A stretch of DNA of 64,000 nt from NCBI GenBank assembly GCA_033439765.1, contig JAULSN010000010.1:868001-932000 (forward strand). Reading direction: 5' to 3'. This stretch comes from Lasiosphaeria ovina (Eukaryota; Ascomycota; Sordariomycetes; Sordariales; Lasiosphaeriaceae). The translations under genes were made by a program, and so were the position numbers. Shown in pieces: positions 46,171 to 55,060 of the stretch (its first letter is position 1; every line of letters begins with the position of its first letter). Under the pieces are notes generated by a model, which worked only from the letters and a program-made list of their open reading frames with translations, searched no databases and was not told the DNA's origin.

Positions 46171-46497
46171 CTTAACTTAATTACCCTCTCTCTCCCTTTC
46201 CTTACTTACCCTCCTTTTAGGTACATGATACCTTACCCGCTTTGACTTGAAAAACGTACACGGAATAAGAACCTTACTTTGTATAGGACTTTGGCTAGGA
46301 TTTTCTACCTCTAGTATGCCCTATTAGATTAGTCTTTCCTTATAACCTTTTGAGTAGCCGTCTATAGCTTAAATAGGCCGCGTCATAGCCCTACGGGCTG
46401 CATACGCGTAATGAGAAAAAAAAAAAAAAAAAAAAAAGCATATGGCTCTCGGGGTACAGGCTCTCCGAGTACGAGCCTTCGAAAAGCAGGCTCCCAA

Positions 46498-46800
46498 GCC
46501 CGCCACACAGCCAGCCACAGCCACAAAGATAGCCACGCAGCCAGCCACGCAGCCAGCCACGCAGCCAGCCACGCAGCCAGCCACGCAGCCAGCCACGCAG
46601 CCGGCCACACAGCCGGCCACACAGCCAGCCACGCAGCCAGCCACGCAGCCGGCCACACAGCCAGCCACGCAGCCAGCCACGCAGCCGGCCACCCAGCCAG
46701 CCACCCAGCCAGCCACGCAACCGGCCACACAGCCAGCCACGCAGCCAGCCACACAGCCAGCCATACAGCCAGCCACACAGCCAGCTATACAGCCAGCCAT
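46498..46800 (+). repeat. Expanded 12-nt minisatellite in copy C
   Basis: About 25 units of the same GCCACGCAGCCA-type repeat, longer than in D or G. The 12-nt period keeps the frame through length changes. Confidence 0.9.
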
Positions 46801-47531
46801 ACCTACTGGAAAACCCAGATCAGGGGTAATATAGTGCTACCGATGCTTTGGCTTCGGCCATATCGCTAGCACTTGTACTGGACCCCAGATCTGTGGCTTC
46901 TGTAGTAAGCCAGGTCACCTCTCAACGCAGTGCCAGGAAAAAGCAACAAAAAAGCCGCCTAGTTGCATCAACTGTAGTGGACTACACCAAGCCTGGGCCT
47001 TGAAGTGCCCCCAAAGGCCTCCCTCAAGCCCGGAACCAGGCCCGGAACCAGGCCTGAAACCAGGCCCACAACGCTTTCAAGCCGCATCCTCGCCTCGGCA
47101 GCGGCCTACCTACGCCGAGGTTGCTAGTAGGCAGCCAATTCGCAAGCCAGCCGGCCAACCAGCCGGTCAACCAGCCCGCCAGGTAGCCCGCCAACCAGTC
47201 CGCCAGCTACGCGAGGATTCCCTAGCTACTATCTTGCAGTTAGTTTTAAAACTACTACAAAATAAATAGCTTAGCTTGATTACCCTCCCTCTCCTTTCCT
47301 CTTTTACCCTCCTTTTAGGTATATGATACCTTACCCGCTTTGACTTGAAAAACGTACACGGAATAAGAACCTTACTTTGTATAGGACTTTGGCTAGGATT
47401 TTCTACGTCTAGTATGCCCTATTAGATTAGTCTTTCCTTATAACTTTCTAGATAGCCGTCTATAGCTTAAATAGGCCGCGTCATAGCCCTACGGGCTGCA
47501 TACGCGTAATGAGAGAAAAAAAAAAAAAAAA

Positions 47532-48159
47532 TGAAGTTATCCTATCGGTAGGCGACCTCCTCGAGGGCCCGCTAGAGGTTCTCCTCCATAGAGTGATCCG
47601 AACCGATGGTAGATATTCCCTCGGTTATATGGGGACTTCCCCGTAGGTTTGTACCGCTTAGTACGATTCCTTCCGTACGGTCGCTGGGTTCTGATCTCGC
47701 ACAACTGGTACGTACCCTTCTTTACGACGGTAGTGGATTTTAACGAAATAAACAAATCTTCGGTGGGATATTCTTTAAGGCCTTCCTAAGTAATAGGTTA
47801 TAAGCTTTAGATTATCACCGTACAGTCGATTTAATAAGACAGGGCTATACCAATTATCGCTATATTCGTAGAATCTAAAGCTAAGGAAAGAAAAAGAAAA
47901 GAAAGTTCCAAAAGGCTACGCGGTGCGTGGAGAAGTGGGCTAGGTTTTGTGGGTTACGTGGCAGGACTTAGTACGGGCCACCAACAGCGGGGTTGTTTAG
48001 TCAGCTCGAGTCGTGTAGCGTGCGACCGATCAGGGCCACCCAGGGCCACCCAAATGTCCTTCGCACCTGCCGTAACAGTATAATATTAACGAAATCCCGC
48101 TCTAGAAGGACGGAGTAACGTACGTCGGAACGCGACTCGTCGGAAAAGCAGCCGTTTGG
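47532..48159 (+). mobile_element. RIP-damaged Ty3/gypsy remnant, left part
   Basis: Low-coding, TA-rich DNA. Its last ~90 nt read as the start of a gypsy Gag (VTYVGTRLVGKAAVWF-like frame with stops) that continues without a gap at 56718 once the intervening insertions and one duplication copy are removed. The earlier part may hold leader or LTR, but I cannot define its ends. Confidence 0.65.
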
Positions 48160-48359
48160 TTTTTTTTTTTTTTTTTTTTTTTTTTTCTCTCATTACGCGT
48201 ATGCAGCCCGTAGGGCTATAACGCGGCCTATTTAAGCTATAGACGGCTATCTAGAAAGTTATAAGGAAAGACTAATCTAATAGGGCATACTAGACGTAGA
48301 AAATCCTAGCCAAAGTCCTATATAAAGTAAGGTTCTTATTCCGTATACGTTTTTCAAGT

Positions 48360-48710
48360 AGCTACCTATATAGCTAGCTAAAGGAAAGAAAAACTCCTGA
48401 ATTCGGTCGTGGCTGCACCCACCCAAAACAACGCCAAAATCGACGAGACCTACTGCGTTCGAAAGCCCTCGAAAAACCCTATCTATTGATACTGGCCTGC
48501 CCGCCGCGCGATCAGTTGCGCGTGTGTGGTGGGCGGTTGAAGTAGTAAGGAGTGAGGGGGCTAGCAAAGTGAAAAGTTTTCTCACCACGCACGTGACCAC
48601 GTCCCCCACCCAACTAAAAAAACCAACCACGGCTTACCCACAGCCCAACGTCCCCCACCCAACAAAAAAAACGAACCGGACGGCTTATCCACAGCCCGGC
48701 CAGTCCCGAG
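48360..48710 (+). promoter_or_regulatory. LINE 5' leader, partly shared with half-LINEs
   Basis: The leader presumably carries the internal promoter. Two blocks match the half-LINE 5' region at the same spacing: CCAAAATCGACGA (about 48434 here, 44764 in copy D) and GCGCG-TCAGTTGCGCG (about 48506-48522 here, 44836-44850 in D, where it codes for PRGQLRG). The first ~20 nt (AGCTACCTATATAGCTAGC) equal a piece of half-LINE coding sequence. Confidence 0.6.
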
Positions 48711-50879
48711 ATGACTAATCCTACCAACCCAACCACGCCAAAAAAGCGGAAGGCATCGGATCCAACAACACCCCCTATACGCTCAGAACCAAAGGCTCCT
48801 CAAAAGCCCAGAAGTTCTGTAAATATAGAGGGCCTACAGGTGCCCCCCCCGCAAATGAGGCCTATGAAGACCTTCAAACGTAATGTACAAGAGATGGGTA
48901 ACTTCAAATACCCAAAGGATATGGCTACGGCTATAGATACGGCTACGGCTACGGCTACGGCTACGACTACGGCTACGGCTACGGCTACGGCTACGGCTAC
49001 AGCTACGGCTACGGCTACGGCTACGCCTATGGCTACGCCTATGGCTACGGCTACGGCTACGGCTACGACCAAACCTACGGCTACGACCAAACCTACGGCT
49101 ACGACCAAACCTACGGCTACGCCCAAGGCTACGCCTGTGGCTACGCCTATGGCTACGCCTATGGCTACGCCTATGGCCACGCCGATGGCTACGCCGATGG
49201 CTACGCCAATGGCTACGCCGATGATGGCTACGCCGATGGCTACGCCTAAGACTACGCCTAAGGCTACGGCTACAACTAAGGAAGATATAGAAGACCTACA
49301 GCCCCCCCGGGAGCCTAGGGAGCCCTATATTCCCTTGACGGAGGCTAGTAACACTAGTGCTCGCTACGAAAGTAGCACCCCTATAAGCGGTATTACGACC
49401 CAAGAAGAGAGGCAGTCCGGCTTATACAGCTCCGGGGGCACTATAGAAGGAGGTGCTGGCCCCGGAGGTATAGGCTTAGAAAATCTGGCCACAGGCCTAC
49501 AATCTACGGATTTAGACCCCCCAGAAGGACTAGTAGGGCCCAAGTCGAAAGACCGTGGCCCTCGACCCGGTATTCAACTTACCAACTCTTCAAGGGAGTC
49601 TACTGCTATAGAAGGCCCTGTGGAGGGCCCCGTTGGCCCTACTCCCCCGCAGAAGCAACCCCTGCCCCCCCCCAAGCACAATAACAAACCCCCGGAAGGT
49701 AATATGCTAGCTACGGCTAAAGAAGAAAAAGCCCAGGCCCAAGCACTACTACAACGAGCGTTATACCTCGTAAAAGAAGCCAACACACTACTACCGAGAT
49801 ATAGTAGTATAGTAGAAAGCCTAGAGCAAGCCATAGCTACTACGGCTAATACTACTACTATTACTACTACTACTACTTCTAGGAAAATAGTACCTAAGAA
49901 AACGTACGCCGAGGTAGTAGCCACGAACCAACTACCGAAGCCTACGCAAAAGGGTACTACGATTACTACTAGTATAAGTAGTAGAAAGGATAGTAAGATA
50001 GTAGTACTACTCGATAAAGAATCTTCGAACATACCTACGATTGACTCAAAGGATATAAGAGACCAAATCAATAAGGCTCTGAACGCTATAGTAGTCGCTA
50101 AGGTAGAAATATCGCAGAAAAACAACATAGTCATCACAACCGTAAACCAATCAGCAAAGCAGCTACTGGAAGCAAAAGAAAAGTGGCGAAATTGCCTTAG
50201 CGGTTGGCCTATTCGAAGTATAGAGGAACCAGCTACCTGGCTCAAACTAGTAGCTTATAAAGTACCTATATACGAAGCTAGAGAGGGCTTCAGTTCCTTC
50301 AAGGCCGAATGTAAAGAGTATAATAGCTTCGAAGTCCAAGGCGAGCCAAGATGGCTAGTTCAACCAAAAGAAGGCCAGTATTACGGATCCGTAGTATTCG
50401 CAGTAGCTACGAAGGCCCAGAGCAACCTGCTACTAAAGGATGGCCTAACTATGGCCGGGACCGCCCTGAAAGTAGTAAATTACAGGCCTTATTCTACCTC
50501 AACGCAGTGTAGAAGATGCCAAGGCTTTGGGCATAACCAAGAGACCTGTAAGAAGCCGGTAGCATGTAGGGTATGTGCCAAAGGCCACTATACCGAAAGG
50601 CATAGCTGCCCTGTATGCAAAAATACAGGGCCCTGCGAGCATATAGTAGCGAAGTGTAAGAACTGCGATAAAAACCACGAATCGAATAGCCCTGACTGCG
50701 AAGCCGTAAAAGCCTTGAGGCCGGCCCAAAGGCCAGCCCAGGCCCAGCCTACGCAGCCCACACAGCCTACGAAGCCTACGAAGCCTACGCAGCCTACGCA
50801 GCCTACGCAGCCTAAGCAGCCTAAGCAGCCTACGCAGCCTACGCAATATACAGACCCTACCCAAAACCTATGGGAATAA
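48711..50879 (+). CDS. LINE ORF1 protein (Gag-like, zinc knuckles)
   Basis: 722 residues. Residues 1-70 are Pro/Lys-rich and basic; about 72-190 is an Ala-Thr and Met-Ala-Thr-Pro repeat array encoded by a GGCTAC-rich minisatellite. A helical, probably coiled-coil segment lies near 330-380 (EEKAQAQALLQRALYLVKEA). KKTYAEVVATNQ precedes a region with RRM-like character (about 420-590). Knuckles follow from about residue 600: CRRCQGFGHNQETC, CRVCAKGHYTERHSC, CPVCKNTGPCEHIVAKC and CKNCDKNHESNSPDC. The C-terminus is a PTQ/PKQ repeat. LINE ORF1 proteins bind the element RNA and form the particle needed for retrotransposition. The stop codon overlaps the ORF2 start. Confidence 0.9.
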   Translation: MTNPTNPTTPKKRKASDPTTPPIRSEPKAPQKPRSSVNIEGLQVPPPQMRPMKTFKRNVQEMGNFKYPKDMATAIDTATATATATTTATATATATATATATATATPMATPMATATATATTKPTATTKPTATTKPTATPKATPVATPMATPMATPMATPMATPMATPMATPMMATPMATPKTTPKATATTKEDIEDLQPPREPREPYIPLTEASNTSARYESSTPISGITTQEERQSGLYSSGGTIEGGAGPGGIGLENLATGLQSTDLDPPEGLVGPKSKDRGPRPGIQLTNSSRESTAIEGPVEGPVGPTPPQKQPLPPPKHNNKPPEGNMLATAKEEKAQAQALLQRALYLVKEANTLLPRYSSIVESLEQAIATTANTTTITTTTTSRKIVPKKTYAEVVATNQLPKPTQKGTTITTSISSRKDSKIVVLLDKESSNIPTIDSKDIRDQINKALNAIVVAKVEISQKNNIVITTVNQSAKQLLEAKEKWRNCLSGWPIRSIEEPATWLKLVAYKVPIYEAREGFSSFKAECKEYNSFEVQGEPRWLVQPKEGQYYGSVVFAVATKAQSNLLLKDGLTMAGTALKVVNYRPYSTSTQCRRCQGFGHNQETCKKPVACRVCAKGHYTERHSCPVCKNTGPCEHIVAKCKNCDKNHESNSPDCEAVKALRPAQRPAQAQPTQPTQPTKPTKPTQPTQPTQPKQPKQPTQPTQYTDPTQNLWE
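48916..49280 (+). repeat. GGCTAC-type minisatellite in LINE ORF1
   Basis: Tandem hexamers (GCTACG) and nonamer/dodecamer variants (ATGGCTACGCCT) encode Ala-Thr and Met-Ala-Thr-Pro repeats. The antisense frame (49180-48800) is also open as Val-Ala-Val-Ala and is rejected as a gene. Confidence 0.88.
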
Positions 50880-53800
50880 AGGTCCTACAACACAATACGA
50901 ATAGACAAAGTACGGCCCACCAAACGGCCTTAGAACTAGCCTTCAAGAACCAAGTAGACGTAATACTACTACAGGAGCCGTACTACCTAGGGAAGCCAAA
51001 TAGCTACTATACTATTAGCCACCCTGCCTTCTATACTATTCTTCCACAACCAAAAATAGGTATATTACGGCCAAGAGTGATTACTTATATAAGGAAGAAC
51101 AACCTTGAATTCACCCCTAGATACGACCTCTGTAATGACCTAGATTGGCAGATTATAGAGGTCCTTAGCGAAGAAACCTTCTATATAATTAACGTCTATA
51201 ACGAAAAGGAAAGACTACCCTATAAGGAAGGCCAAAAACAAGCTGAATTACTAGGCCGTACAACGGTAAATAGAGCTATACAGTACTATACACCAGATAA
51301 GCCTATAGTAATAGCCGGGGACTTCAACTTACACCACCATTGGTGGAACTGTATAGCGGATCCTACTAAGGTAGCGAACGCATCCAGCTTAGTAGAGTGG
51401 TTAAACAGTCAAAAAGCCAGCCTACTAGTTGATCCAGAAGTTATAGAGGAAAAAGGAGGCACCTTTCATAGGCCCAATCTCCAACAAACCTCTATAATAG
51501 ACCTAGCCTTCGTGACCCCCTTCAAAAGAACAAAATGGGGGAACTGGGCTTACCTAGAGGCCACAGGATCGGACCACGAAGCTATAGTATTCGAAGCCTA
51601 CTACTCAAATTCAAATTGGGTAAAAAAAGATACTATACTACCGGCATATAACTATAGTAAGGCCGATTGGGAAGTCTTTAAAAAAGAGCTGAAATCCAGA
51701 GAAGAAGAAGCTATAGAAGACATCGAAGAAGCTATAGGCCAAGAAAACTGGGATAATATAGCCTACACCCTAACTAAGGCCATTTCTATAGCGGCCAGCA
51801 TAGCTATACCGAAGAAAAGAACGGTAGAAAGGTCAAAACCCTGGTGGACAGAAGACCTAACCGAGCTAAGAAGAATACTGCATACTGCACAGAGGGTATA
51901 TAAGAAGACCCTAACGGTAGAAACCGAGAAGGCCTTCAAAATAGCCCGAAATCAGTACTTCCACGCCGTAAGAGAAGCAAAACAAAACCACTGGCAGGAA
52001 TTCCTAGCAAAGGCTAAAGGAAAGGAGGCATTCAAAGCCCTAGACTATACGAAGGCCAAATTCAACGCCAAAATACCAGTAATACGGTATACGGAAGAGG
52101 GCAAGGAAAAAGAAGCCATTACCTTTGACGAAAAGTGTAAAGCCTTCCTAACTACCTTATTTCCGGAACCTATAACTAGAACTAGGCTAGAAGACCCCCA
52201 ACTGGAACCGAGAACGGGAAGTAAGTGGGAATGGCCGGAGCTAAAGCCTATTGAAGTAGAAAGAGCCATATTTACTTCAAACCCAAATAAGGCGCCCGGC
52301 CCAGATAGATTGAGCTTTACGGTACTACAAAAGGCCTATACTATAGTACCGGACCTCTTCTATAAGGCCTATAAAGGACTATTTGATAGAGGTACACACC
52401 CGAATAGCTGGAAAGAAAGTATCGGTATAATACTACCTAAACCAAATAAGGTAGATTATACTATACCCAAGGCATATAGGGTTATAGCCTTACTCAACTG
52501 CCTGAGTAAAGTACTAGAGAAAATCTACGCTACTAGACTTGGCTACCTAGCAAATAGTAGGCCGGATCTACTACACCAAACACAACTAGGAGGCCGGAAA
52601 CAAAGGTCAGCAGTTGATACGGCCTTACTTCTACAACACTACGTCCAACAGCAAAGAAAAGGCTATATTACGTCTACGGTTTTCCTCGATATTAAGGGCG
52701 CATTTGACCACGTATCGAAAGATAGGCTACTAGACGTACTATATATACTAGACCTACCTAAAACCTTCATCAGCTGGGTAGAGTCGTTTTGCAGCCACAG
52801 GAAGATTCAACTAGCATTTGAAGGCCAGGCCCAGCCAGTAAGACCAGTCAATACCGGTATACCACAAGGATCACCTATTTCGCCTATATTATTCCTACTC
52901 TACGCAGGGAATATAGTAGCCGAAAGGGGTCTCCAACTGTCTTATATAGACGACTTCAGTATTTCAGTATCATCTAGATTAGCTAGAAAGAACTGTAAAC
53001 TACTAGAAGCTATAGTAGCCCAGTTGTTCAACCAAGCTGAAAAGAAGGCCGTTGAATTTGACTCGGTAAAGACCGAATTAATCCACTTCCATACAAAAAG
53101 GAAGCCAATAGTTGACTCGATTACTATTGGAGGCTTAGAGTTCAAGCCTAAGGAAGTAGTCAAGTGGCTGGGGATCCACTTCGATTACAAGCTCAACTTC
53201 AAAGACCACGTTACTAGGAAGGTAAACGCGGCTACCGCTATATACTACGGCATGCAACGACTAGGCTCAACACAAAAGGGCCTAGCGTTCAGGGCCCTAC
53301 GTCAACTATATTTAGCCTGCGTAACCTCAGTAGCGGACTACGGGGTACAACTCTGGTGGAAAGGCCAGGCCAAAGGCCGAGGCCAAGGTCATTTAGTCAA
53401 ACTATATCAAAGGCTTCAAAACCTAGCTACTAAGCAAATACTGGGGGCCTTCAAAGGATCTCCGTATAAGGCGCTAGAAATAGAGGCAGCAATACCACCA
53501 CCAGAAGTAAGATTTGAAAAGGCCTGCAATAACTACAGCCTAAGAATACTACTATTCCAGAAGGACCATCCAATAAAACAAGCCCTATATACCGAAGTAC
53601 AGGATGAACTGGGCAGCGGGGACGACCTAGCCCTAATCCCCAGCTTACAGCCCTCTACACAGCTTTTAAGCCTTATCAAAAGGCTGAATAGGCTAGTAAA
53701 GGACAGCTGGAATATAGAGAGGCCCTTAGCATATTGGGAAGCACCTTGGGCCGAACCTACTAAGGCTCAAATCCATATATCGAGTAGTGGAAAGAAGGAA

Positions 53801-54823
53801 GCCAAAAAGGAACACCTTCAGCTATTCAAAGCTATAAAACCACACTTAGCACCGGCCTCGAACGCTTCTAAAGTAGCCTTCTATACAGATGGTTCACAGG
53901 GCACAATACGGGGTAGGCCTACGAATTCGGCTGCAGTATGTAGGCTAAGTGCAAATTTGGCCCCTATAAAAATAGGATACTGGAATCTAGGCCCTGCCAT
54001 AGAAGTAGCCGATGCCGAGGTTATAGCTATAGTACAGGCCCTCAAACAGGCCTGGAAAATACAAGGGCAAAGGCAAAAGGAAGAGAAAGTAACCTTCTAT
54101 ATCTTCGTTGACAGCCAGGCCGCAATACAGAGGCTACAGGGCTATAGCTACCACGCACAGGAAGCTAATAGCCTGATTAACCTACTCTGGAAGAAAGGCC
54201 ACAAAGTTCAAATACACTGGTGCCCTAGCCACGTAGGCATCGAAGGCAACGAAATTGCCGATACCCTAGCTAAAAGAGGCCTAGAAAGTAGTAGAGAAAC
54301 AAGCTATTACGTATCTATGGCCCACCTACGAAGGCAAGCAAAAAAGGCTATAAAGGAGGCATGGAAAGCCGACTGGAAAGCCGAAGAAGAGCGGGAGGCT
54401 ATAGGCCTACGACCAAAAGGCATAGGTACTCACTATAGAAGGGTTGCACAGGGCCTGATAACCTACAGTGCAAAACCAACTATACCGAACCTACCAAGGC
54501 CGAACCAATCAGCCTATACCCAGTTGAAGACCGGGATAGGATACCTAGCTACCTACCTAGCGAAGATTGGAAAAATCGAATCAAGTGAGTGCAGGGGAGC
54601 AGACTGCACACAAAAAGAGACACCCACACACCTCCTACTGTACTGCAAGCGGTATAAGGAAGAGAGGAAAGTACTGAAGAAGGCCTTACAGGGCCTCCTA
54701 CCCTCTCTACAGACCCTGTATTATACTACGAAGGGAAGACAGGCCCTAGGGGGCTACCTAAGTAGTACAGGAATCTGTACAGCGAGATGGAGCGAGGAAA
54801 ACCCGGCTATAAACGATCTTTGA
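50870..54823 (+). CDS. LINE ORF2 polyprotein: APE endonuclease, reverse transcriptase, RNase H
   Basis: 1,317 residues. Endonuclease about 1-240: LQHNTNRQ, LLQEPYY, VIAGDFNLHHHWWN, SIIDLAFVT and the catalytic GSDHEAIVF. Reverse transcriptase about 470-760: NKAPGPDRLSF, LNCLSKVLEKI, QLGGRKQRSAVD, STVFLDIKGAFDHV, NTGIPQGSPISPILF and the active-site YIDD at about 691, then VKWLGIHFDYKLNF. RNase H about 1000-1140: FYTDGSQGT, DAEVIAIVQAL, IFVDSQAAIQRL and HWCPSHVGIEGNEIADTLAK, so the D-E-D-D set is complete. A C-terminal zinc motif reads CRGADC...HLLLYC (about 1243-1265). The protein nicks target DNA and primes reverse transcription there. It may act in trans on RNAs with the shared tail. Confidence 0.95.
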   Translation: MGIKVLQHNTNRQSTAHQTALELAFKNQVDVILLQEPYYLGKPNSYYTISHPAFYTILPQPKIGILRPRVITYIRKNNLEFTPRYDLCNDLDWQIIEVLSEETFYIINVYNEKERLPYKEGQKQAELLGRTTVNRAIQYYTPDKPIVIAGDFNLHHHWWNCIADPTKVANASSLVEWLNSQKASLLVDPEVIEEKGGTFHRPNLQQTSIIDLAFVTPFKRTKWGNWAYLEATGSDHEAIVFEAYYSNSNWVKKDTILPAYNYSKADWEVFKKELKSREEEAIEDIEEAIGQENWDNIAYTLTKAISIAASIAIPKKRTVERSKPWWTEDLTELRRILHTAQRVYKKTLTVETEKAFKIARNQYFHAVREAKQNHWQEFLAKAKGKEAFKALDYTKAKFNAKIPVIRYTEEGKEKEAITFDEKCKAFLTTLFPEPITRTRLEDPQLEPRTGSKWEWPELKPIEVERAIFTSNPNKAPGPDRLSFTVLQKAYTIVPDLFYKAYKGLFDRGTHPNSWKESIGIILPKPNKVDYTIPKAYRVIALLNCLSKVLEKIYATRLGYLANSRPDLLHQTQLGGRKQRSAVDTALLLQHYVQQQRKGYITSTVFLDIKGAFDHVSKDRLLDVLYILDLPKTFISWVESFCSHRKIQLAFEGQAQPVRPVNTGIPQGSPISPILFLLYAGNIVAERGLQLSYIDDFSISVSSRLARKNCKLLEAIVAQLFNQAEKKAVEFDSVKTELIHFHTKRKPIVDSITIGGLEFKPKEVVKWLGIHFDYKLNFKDHVTRKVNAATAIYYGMQRLGSTQKGLAFRALRQLYLACVTSVADYGVQLWWKGQAKGRGQGHLVKLYQRLQNLATKQILGAFKGSPYKALEIEAAIPPPEVRFEKACNNYSLRILLFQKDHPIKQALYTEVQDELGSGDDLALIPSLQPSTQLLSLIKRLNRLVKDSWNIERPLAYWEAPWAEPTKAQIHISSSGKKEAKKEHLQLFKAIKPHLAPASNASKVAFYTDGSQGTIRGRPTNSAAVCRLSANLAPIKIGYWNLGPAIEVADAEVIAIVQALKQAWKIQGQRQKEEKVTFYIFVDSQAAIQRLQGYSYHAQEANSLINLLWKKGHKVQIHWCPSHVGIEGNEIADTLAKRGLESSRETSYYVSMAHLRRQAKKAIKEAWKADWKAEEEREAIGLRPKGIGTHYRRVAQGLITYSAKPTIPNLPRPNQSAYTQLKTGIGYLATYLAKIGKIESSECRGADCTQKETPTHLLLYCKRYKEERKVLKKALQGLLPSLQTLYYTTKGRQALGGYLSSTGICTARWSEENPAINDL

Positions 54824-54877
54824 ACTATTTCCTATATCTGTATTGTATTTTCTTTATTTTCCTTTGTTTACCCCCTA

Positions 54878-55060
54878 GGTACATGATACCTTACACGCTT
54901 TGACTTGAAAAAAGTACACGGAACCGGAATTATACTTCGTCCAGGATTTTCTACTTCTAGTATGCCCTATTAGATTAGTCTTTCCTTATAACCTTTGAGT
55001 AGCCGTCTATAGCTTAAATAGGCCGCGTCATAGCCCTACGGGCTGCATACGCGTAATGAG
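54878..55060 (+). repeat. Shared 3' tail (LINE reference copy)
   Basis: About 183 nt from AGGTACATGATACCTTAC to the final GCATACGCGTAATGAG before polyA. Nearly the same sequence ends half-LINEs C (before 47516), D (before 46416) and G (before 63784), and in reverse A, B, E, F and H. It is the likely recognition signal for the ORF2 reverse transcriptase. Two sub-types exist: GGAACCGGAATTATACTTCG (LINE, A, F, G) and GGAATAAGAACCTTACTTTG (B, C, D, E). Confidence 0.9.

Larger units (their letters stand above)
44714..46437 (+). mobile_element. Half-LINE copy D, complete, inserted in copy C
   Basis: A 1,724-nt insertion: 5' leader of 110 nt, one intact ORF, 3' region with the shared ~185-nt tail, and polyA (46416-46437). 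Target-site duplication AAGCATATGGCT at 44702-44713 and 46436-46447 defines both ends. There is no reverse transcriptase, endonuclease or second ORF, so the unit is non-autonomous as delivered. This copy gives the clearest definition of the family. Confidence 0.93.
44082..47269 (+). pseudogene. ORF1-like protein of half-LINE copy C (split and stopped)
   Basis: N-terminal part 44082-44713 (MAAPRGQLRGRIEGRK...), continuation from 46438. The continuation carries an expanded Thr-Gln-Pro-Ala repeat (about 46498-46800) and then a TAG where copies D and G have CAG, just before the first zinc knuckle (ATATAG versus ATACAG near 46830). The C-terminal frame is otherwise intact to 47269. Confidence 0.8.
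43978..47531 (+). mobile_element. Half-LINE copy C, full length, interrupted by copy D
   Basis: 5' leader from GGAACACAGAAACACG, ORF1-like region from ATG 44082, interrupted at 44713 by copy D and resumed at 46438, then the shared tail and polyA (47516-47531). Without D and one copy of the duplication it is about 1.8 kb. The right side abuts the RIP-damaged gypsy remnant. Confidence 0.88.

Noticed and set aside
47537..47755. Minus-strand 72-codon frame as a possible chromodomain or integrase end
   Set aside because: Read in all frames it gives no convincing domain; treated as RIP-damaged gypsy flank.
48800..49180. Val-Ala-rich minus-strand frame of 126 codons
   Set aside because: Antisense of the GCTACG repeat in LINE ORF1.
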